The notes beneath the pieces were generated by a model, which was given only the letters and a program-made list of their open reading frames with translations, was not told the DNA's origin and made no database searches. A program made the translations under genes and the position numbers. Positions 28,432 through 33,952 of a DNA stretch of 33,952 nt are shown here, in pieces (the stretch's first letter is position 1; each line of letters starts with the position of its first letter). Origin of the DNA: Thermoleophilia bacterium (GTDB lineage Bacteria; Actinomycetota; Thermoleophilia; Gaiellales; Gaiellaceae); assembly GCA_029865325.1 (NCBI GenBank), contig JAOUHF010000016.1, positions 1-33,952 of the forward strand, written 5' to 3'.

Positions 28432-29279
28432 CGCCGATCGTCCTCGGAGCGCTCTCGGCGTTTCTCTTCGGCGCCATGACGGTGTTCGTCAGGATCGCTC
28501 TGAGGAGCGGGGTAGCGCCCGAGGCTGGCACGCTCTTTACGATCCTGCCCGCGCTGGCAGTCACGGCCATCTGGGCTGCTGCCCGCGGCGAGTGGGATGT
28601 CGCCGGCGCGTGGCCGTTCCTCCTGGCGGGGTTGCTCGCTCCAGGCATCTCACAGATCCTGTTCACGTTCGCGGTTCGCGATGCCGGCGCCTCGCGAACC
28701 TCCGTCGCGGTCGGCACCGCGCCGCTGTTCGCGGTCGCGATCGCCCTCGTGTTCCTCGACGAGCCGCTCGTCGCGGGGCTCATCGTCGGTGCCGCCCTGA
28801 TCGTCGCAGGCGGAATCCTGCTCGTGAGCGAGCGTGCGCGACCCGACCACTTCCGGCGGCTCGGCCTCGTCGTCGCAATCGGCGCGACGGTTGCGTTTGC
28901 GACCAGGGACAACGTCATCCGTTGGCTCGGAACAGAGGCGACCGATGTCGAGCCCGGCCTGGCCGCCTTCGTCACGGTGCTTGCCGGGGCTGCCTTGACG
29001 GGCTGCTTCGTCGCCGTGAGCCATGCGCCGCTCACCCGTCGAGCCGCGGTCGCCTTCCTGCCCGCCGCGCTTTGCTACGGCGTCTCCTATGTCCTTCTCT
29101 TCGAAGCCTTCTACCGCGGGCGTGTGTCGGTGGTCTCGCCGATCGTTGCGACCGAGTCGCTCTGGGGCGTGACTCTCTCGTGGCTCGTGCTTCGTCAATC
29201 CGAGCGCGTCGGGCTGCGGCTGATCGCGGGCGCTGCGCTCGTCGTTGCCGGCGGGGTGCTGATCGGCGTGTACCGCTAG
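28428..29279 (+). CDS. EamA/DMT family transporter
   Basis: From GTG 28428: MTPIVLGALSAFLFGAMTVFVRIALRSG; GTGA overlap with preceding gene. Confidence 0.9.
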   Translation: MTPIVLGALSAFLFGAMTVFVRIALRSGVAPEAGTLFTILPALAVTAIWAAARGEWDVAGAWPFLLAGLLAPGISQILFTFAVRDAGASRTSVAVGTAPLFAVAIALVFLDEPLVAGLIVGAALIVAGGILLVSERARPDHFRRLGLVVAIGATVAFATRDNVIRWLGTEATDVEPGLAAFVTVLAGAALTGCFVAVSHAPLTRRAAVAFLPAALCYGVSYVLLFEAFYRGRVSVVSPIVATESLWGVTLSWLVLRQSERVGLRLIAGAALVVAGGVLIGVYR

Positions 29280-29704
29280 CCGCGCAGGCGTTGTTCAATG
29301 CGCTCGAGGCGGTCCTCGATCCGAGCGAGTGACTCGTGCACGGGCGGATGCTCGGCAAGCTCGCCCTTCTGCTGCACGCGCTGTGCACGGGCGACGAATC
29401 CCGACGTGACGATCGCGGTAACGAGGGAAATCAATGCCACGCCGAACACCATCACGAAGACCGCGGCGAGCCGCCCCCCGTCCGTCTGAGGCACCTCGTC
29501 GCCGTAACCAACGGTCGTCACCGTCTGGGCCGCCCACCACAACGCGTCTCCGAACGAGTCGAAGCTCCTCGGCGAGAACACCTCGACGAAGACGGCAGCG
29601 CCTAGCGTCACGAGAACCGTGAAGACGGCGAGGTAGGGGATGACACGGCCTGTGGTCGCCGCGCGCTCCATCCTCGCAATCCGGCGCTCCGAGAACAGCC
29701 TCAC
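29276..29704 (-). CDS. Two-TM potassium channel
   Basis: 142 aa; ALWWAAQTVTTVGYGDEVP selectivity filter between two TMs, C-terminal short coiled coil, no RCK domain. Confidence 0.9.
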   Translation of the reverse strand: MRLFSERRIARMERAATTGRVIPYLAVFTVLVTLGAAVFVEVFSPRSFDSFGDALWWAAQTVTTVGYGDEVPQTDGGRLAAVFVMVFGVALISLVTAIVTSGFVARAQRVQQKGELAEHPPVHESLARIEDRLERIEQRLRG

Positions 29705-29786
29705 CGCGAAGGGGTTCTGGAGGCGCTTCAGTTCTCCTTCGCCGCTGATCTGCTACGGTGCGACTAAGATTTTCATTCGTTCCTAG

Positions 29787-29793
29787 ACTCAAG
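29787..29793 (+). promoter_or_regulatory. HAIR-like half-site (ACTCAAG) upstream of dnaK
   Basis: ACTCAAG 14 nt before dnaK ATG; consensus left half CTTGAGT not recognisable at N7 spacing. Confidence 0.35.
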
Positions 29794-29807
29794 AAAGAGG
29801 AGAGACC

Positions 29808-31718
29808 ATGGCAAAGACCATCGGAATCGATCTCGGCACGACCAACTCGTGCATGGCCGTGCTCGAGGGATCCGAGCCCACCGTCATCCCGAACGCCGAG
29901 GGCGGGCGCACGACGCCGTCCGTTGTCGCCTTCGGGCGTGACGGACAGCGGCTCGTCGGCGCTCCCGCAAAGCGCCAGCAGGTCACGAACCCGCAGAACA
30001 CGATCTTCTCGATCAAGCGGTTCATGGGGCGCAAGTTCGAAGAGGTCTCGGAGGAGATGAAGATCGTCCCGTACGAGGTCGCCAAGGGCTCGAACGACGA
30101 CGTGCGCGTTGCGGCCGAGGGCACGGAGTACGCCCCGCCGGAGATCTCGGCGATGATCCTGCAGAAGCTCAAGCACGACGCGGAGGCGTACCTCGGCGAG
30201 TCGGTCACCGACGCCGTCGTCACGGTTCCGGCGTACTTCAACAACGCCCAGCGCGAGGCGACCAAAGACGCAGGAAAGGTCGCCGGGCTCAACGTCCTGC
30301 GGATCATCAACGAGCCGACGGCAGCCGCACTCGCGTACGGCCTCGACAAGGAGGGTGCCGAGCAGACCATCCTCGTCTTCGACCTCGGTGGCGGCACCTT
30401 CGATGTGTCCGTTCTCGATCTCGGCGACGGGGTCTTCGAGGTCAAGGCGACGAACGGTGACAACCACCTCGGCGGCGACAACTTCGACAAGGCGATCGTC
30501 GACTGGATGATCGCGGAGTTCAAGCGCGACCAGGGAATCGACCTCGGCCAGGACCCGATGGCGCTCCAGCGGCTGTACGAGGCGTCCGAGAAGGCCAAGA
30601 TCGAGCTCTCGTCGACGATGACGACGCAGATCAACCTCCCCTTCGTCACCGCCACTCCCGAAGGGCCGAAGCATCTCGATCTCCAGCTCACGCGGGCGAA
30701 GCTCGACGAGCTCACGCACGCTCTCCTCGAGCGCACGGTCGCGCCGACGAAGCAGGCCATCGCCGATGCGGGCCTCACCGCAGCCGACATCGAGCACGTC
30801 GTCCTCGTCGGGGGAATGACGCGCATGCCGTCGGTGCAGGAGAAGGTCAAGGCGCTCATCGGCAAGGACCCGCACAAGGGTGTGAACCCGGATGAGGTCG
30901 TCGCCGTCGGCGCCGCCATCCAGGCCGGCGTGCTCAAGGGCGAGGTCAAGGACGTGCTCCTGCTCGACGTGACCCCGCTCTCGCTCGGGATCGAGACCAG
31001 AGGCGGCGTCTTCACGAAGCTGATCGAGCGAAACACGACCATCCCGACCCGCAAGTCCGAGACGTTCACGACTGCCGAGGACAACCAGCCTTCGGTCGAG
31101 ATCCACGTCGGTCAGGGTGAGTCCGAGATGGTGGCGTTCAACAAGACGCTCGGGAAGTTCCAGCTCGTCGGGATCCCGCCGGCGATGCGCGGGATGCCGC
31201 AGATCGAGGTCTCGTTCGACATCGACGCCAACGGGATCATCAACGTGTCGGCCAAGGATCTGGGCACGGGTAACGAGCAGCAGATCCGCATCGAGGGAGG
31301 CTCCGGCCTCTCCGGCGACGACGTCGAGCGGATGATCTCCGAGGCCGAGTCGCACGCGGAGGAGGCTCACCGGCTGCACGAACTTGCCGACGCGCGAAAC
31401 GCGGGGGAGCAGCTCGCGTACCAGACCGAGCGCACGCTCGCGGAGCACCGAGACAAGGTCGAGGAGGCAGAGGCGTCCACGATCGAAGGTCGGATCATGG
31501 AGCTGAAGCAGGCGGTCGAGGGCAGCGACGTCACTGACATCCGCGCGAAGACCGAGGCGCTCGAGACGGCAGCCCGATCGCTCGCCGACGCGATCTACGC
31601 ACAGGCCTCTGCGCAAGCGACCTCGCAACCCTCCGGGAACGGCAGCGCCGGTGACAACGAAGTCGTCGAGGACGCCGACTTCGAGGTGATCGACGAGGAA
31701 GAGGCCGCGAAGTCGTGA
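29808..31718 (+). CDS. dnaK: Molecular chaperone DnaK
   Basis: [21 protein letters not shown]...; full Hsp70. Confidence 0.98.
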   Translation: MAKTIGIDLGTTNSCMAVLEGSEPTVIPNAEGGRTTPSVVAFGRDGQRLVGAPAKRQQVTNPQNTIFSIKRFMGRKFEEVSEEMKIVPYEVAKGSNDDVRVAAEGTEYAPPEISAMILQKLKHDAEAYLGESVTDAVVTVPAYFNNAQREATKDAGKVAGLNVLRIINEPTAAALAYGLDKEGAEQTILVFDLGGGTFDVSVLDLGDGVFEVKATNGDNHLGGDNFDKAIVDWMIAEFKRDQGIDLGQDPMALQRLYEASEKAKIELSSTMTTQINLPFVTATPEGPKHLDLQLTRAKLDELTHALLERTVAPTKQAIADAGLTAADIEHVVLVGGMTRMPSVQEKVKALIGKDPHKGVNPDEVVAVGAAIQAGVLKGEVKDVLLLDVTPLSLGIETRGGVFTKLIERNTTIPTRKSETFTTAEDNQPSVEIHVGQGESEMVAFNKTLGKFQLVGIPPAMRGMPQIEVSFDIDANGIINVSAKDLGTGNEQQIRIEGGSGLSGDDVERMISEAESHAEEAHRLHELADARNAGEQLAYQTERTLAEHRDKVEEAEASTIEGRIMELKQAVEGSDVTDIRAKTEALETAARSLADAIYAQASAQATSQPSGNGSAGDNEVVEDADFEVIDEEEAAKS

Positions 31719-32260
31719 GCGGCGAACACCTTGACGCCACAGTGGAAGAGGAGTCAGATCCCACGGGTCTGACTCCAGAGGCCGAGGGGTCGGACGAAGC
31801 GGGCCCGACCCCAGACGTCGACCCCATGGCCCAGCTGGCGGCCGAGCGCGATGAGTACCTCGCCGACCTCCAGCGGCTCGCAGCAGAGTTCGAGAACTAC
31901 CGCAAGCGAGCGGCGCGCGACCAGGAACGTCTGGTCGCGCACGCCCACGAGCGGCTCGTCCGCGAGCTGCTTCCCGTTCTCGACGACCTCGAACGGGCGC
32001 TCGAGGCGGCCGAGCGTCACGAGGAGGCGGCACTCGTCGGCGGCGTGAAGCTCGTCGAGCAGTCGCTGCGCATGGCACTCGTGAAGGAGGGGCTCGTCGA
32101 GATCGATACCGACGGAGCGTTCGATCCTCACGTCCACGAGGCGCTCCTCGCGCGGCCTCACGGCGACGGGGAATCCGGCGCGGTGCTGGAGGTCGTCCAG
32201 CGCGGGTATCGGCTCGGCGACAAGGTCGTCAGGCCTGCCAAGGTGATCATCGCCGAATGA
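31715..32260 (+). CDS. grpE: Nucleotide exchange factor GrpE
   Basis: [19 protein letters not shown]...[27 protein letters not shown]; overlaps dnaK stop. Confidence 0.95.
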   Translation: MSGEHLDATVEEESDPTGLTPEAEGSDEAGPTPDVDPMAQLAAERDEYLADLQRLAAEFENYRKRAARDQERLVAHAHERLVRELLPVLDDLERALEAAERHEEAALVGGVKLVEQSLRMALVKEGLVEIDTDGAFDPHVHEALLARPHGDGESGAVLEVVQRGYRLGDKVVRPAKVIIAE

Positions 32261-33348
32261 CGCGTAGCCCGTACGAGGTGCTCGGTGTCGCGAAGAACGC
32301 CTCCGACGACGAGATCAAGAAGGCGTATCGGAAGCTCGCCCGTCAGCACCACCCCGATCGCAACCCGGACGACGCCAGCGCGGAGGAGCAGTTCAAGGAG
32401 GCGCAGTCGGCCTACGACGTGCTCTCCGACCCCGAAAAGCGTCGCGCCTACGATACGTTCGGCTCGACAGGTGGTCGCGGTTTCCCGGGCGGCGCCGACA
32501 CGGGTGGCGCTCGGTTCGAAGAGTTCAACCTCGGCGACCTGGGAGACTTGCTCGGAGGCATGTTCGGTAGTGGCGCTCGGCAGCGGGGCGGCCGACAGCC
32601 GATTCGAGGCGACGACCTCGAGACGCACGTGAGGATCTCCTTCGAGGACTCGCTTAGAGGCATTCAGGTGCGTGTCCCGGTCGAAGCCGAGACCGCGTGC
32701 TCCGTCTGCCATGGCACGGGTGCCGAGCCGGGGACTTCCCCAGTCGTCTGTCCGCAGTGCGCGGGGCGCGGCGTCGTGTCCGATGCGCAGGGATTGTTCG
32801 CGTTCTCGCAGCCGTGCCCCAGGTGCCAGGGGAACGGCTCGATCGTCGAGAAGCCGTGCCGGCACTGTCGCGGCGCGGGGCGTGAGCGAACCATGAAGAA
32901 GTACGCCGTCAAGGTTCCGCCAGGAGCCCGGAGCGGCACGCGCGTCAGGCTCAAAGGGAAGGGCGAGGCGGGCCGCAGCGGCGGTCCGGCGGGCGACCTC
33001 TACGTGGTTGTCGACGTCGAGCCGTCACCCCTGTTCGAGAGGCGCGGTGCCGATCTCGTTCTCGACGTGCCGGTGACCTTTGCGGAAGTTGCGCTCGGGG
33101 CCAGCGTCCAGATTCCGACTCCGGACGGCTCCGTTTCGCTCAAGGTCCCGGCGGGGACGGAGAGCGGAAGGCTCCTGCGAGTGAAGGGCCACGGAGCGCC
33201 GCATCTCAAGGGGAGCGGGCGAGGCGATCTGCTCGCACGCGTGAAGGTGACGATTCCCAAGAAGCTGACGAAGGCCGAGCGTGATGCGCTCGAGGGGTAC
33301 CAGAAGGTGTCGCGCGAGAACCCTCGTGAGCAGGTGTTCGCGCCATGA
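32257..33348 (+). CDS. dnaJ: Molecular chaperone DnaJ
   Basis: [34 protein letters not shown]; four CxxCxGxG-type zinc repeats. Confidence 0.97.
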   Translation: MTRSPYEVLGVAKNASDDEIKKAYRKLARQHHPDRNPDDASAEEQFKEAQSAYDVLSDPEKRRAYDTFGSTGGRGFPGGADTGGARFEEFNLGDLGDLLGGMFGSGARQRGGRQPIRGDDLETHVRISFEDSLRGIQVRVPVEAETACSVCHGTGAEPGTSPVVCPQCAGRGVVSDAQGLFAFSQPCPRCQGNGSIVEKPCRHCRGAGRERTMKKYAVKVPPGARSGTRVRLKGKGEAGRSGGPAGDLYVVVDVEPSPLFERRGADLVLDVPVTFAEVALGASVQIPTPDGSVSLKVPAGTESGRLLRVKGHGAPHLKGSGRGDLLARVKVTIPKKLTKAERDALEGYQKVSRENPREQVFAP

Positions 33349-33533
33349 CCACGCCGGCGCGTAAGTGGTGGCGGGGGGCTGTTGCTCTGGGAGTCATATT
33401 CGTCCTTATCAACATCTACGAGCTGGTCTTTGCCGACGGTGGCTGGCCGCAGATCGTCGGTGTGCCGATCGGTATCACGCTCGTGGCCGTCGGAATCGCC
33501 GGAAAGCGCGGCTGGCAAGGGGTGCGCCTCTGA
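33345..33533 (+). CDS. Small two-TM protein embedded in heat-shock operon
   Basis: 62 aa [66 protein letters not shown] overlap with dnaJ, TGATG overlap with hspR. Confidence 0.75.
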   Translation: MTTPARKWWRGAVALGVIFVLINIYELVFADGGWPQIVGVPIGITLVAVGIAGKRGWQGVRL

Positions 33534-33898
33534 TGCCCGACCGCCCGCGCTACATGATCTCTGTGGCTGCCGAGCTCGTGGGCATGCATCCCCAGACGCT
33601 TCGGCTCTACGAGAACAAGGGTCTTGTGCGACCTGGACGCACGCCGGGCGGTACGCGCCTGTACTCGGACGGGGACGTCGAGCGCCTCCAGCTCATCCAT
33701 CGGCTCACGACCGAGCTCGGCCTCAATCTCGCCGGCGTCGAGCATGTGCTTCGGCTGCAGGACGAGCTCAGCCGAGCGCGCGTCCGGATGGAGCGGCTGG
33801 AGCGTGAGCTCCGCGCCGAGATCGCTTCGGTGCATCGGTCGTACAGGCGCGAGGTCGTGCTCTATCGGTCGGCGCAGCCCCCGGCTTCGAGGAGATGA
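33533..33898 (+). CDS. hspR: Heat-shock repressor HspR (MerR family)
   Basis: [55 protein letters not shown]. Confidence 0.93.
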   Translation: MPDRPRYMISVAAELVGMHPQTLRLYENKGLVRPGRTPGGTRLYSDGDVERLQLIHRLTTELGLNLAGVEHVLRLQDELSRARVRMERLERELRAEIASVHRSYRREVVLYRSAQPPASRR

Positions 33899-33899
33899 C

Positions 33900-33952
33900 A
33901 TGGACTTCAGCAAGCTGACCCTCAAGAGTCAGGAGGCGCTCGCAGGCGCACA
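33900..33952 (+). CDS. clpB: ClpB N-terminus, truncated by window edge
   Basis: MDFSKLTLKSQEALAGA, canonical ClpB start, following hspR. Confidence 0.85.
   Translation, partial: MDFSKLTLKSQEALAGA

Noticed and set aside
29295-32078. 927-aa minus-strand ORF opposite dnaK
   Set aside because: Antisense shadow of the dnaK/grpE codons in high-GC DNA; Arg/Leu/Asp-rich and no domain; dnaK is unambiguous.

Overview
High-GC actinobacterial-type window; gene style suggests a Thermoleophilia/Gaiella-like lineage (inference, no search was run). It has two parts. (1) About 1.2-8.1 kb is a low-coding-density zone of small orphan ORFs, strong hairpins and short dispersed repeats, ending at a tRNA-Ala(UGC). 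The repeats are fragments of two small-protein families: '+' strand tails reading DPELASYLRIEERELEAGGRN, and '-' strand tails reading FCPECWEREFGSSG-stop. (2) About 8.2-33.95 kb is dense, mostly housekeeping: a decayed argF, ferritin, YjbQ, RlmD-type methyltransferase, a possible presenilin-like membrane protein, a divergent UDG-fold protein, a glycosyltransferase-PHP fusion, CDGSH and radical SAM proteins, an inositol-lipid cluster (MIPS, CDP-alcohol phosphotransferase, PAP2), nifJ with a DHOD-like partner, moaA-GNAT, DMT transporters, a K+ channel, and dnaK-grpE-dnaJ-(small TM ORF)-hspR-clpB. Best candidates for something undescribed: the two dispersed tail families; the tandem ribbon-helix-helix region open in frame with inositol-phosphate synthase plus a repeated TGCTAGCACT element; the presenilin-like protein; the GT-PHP fusion; and the small membrane ORF inside the heat-shock operon.
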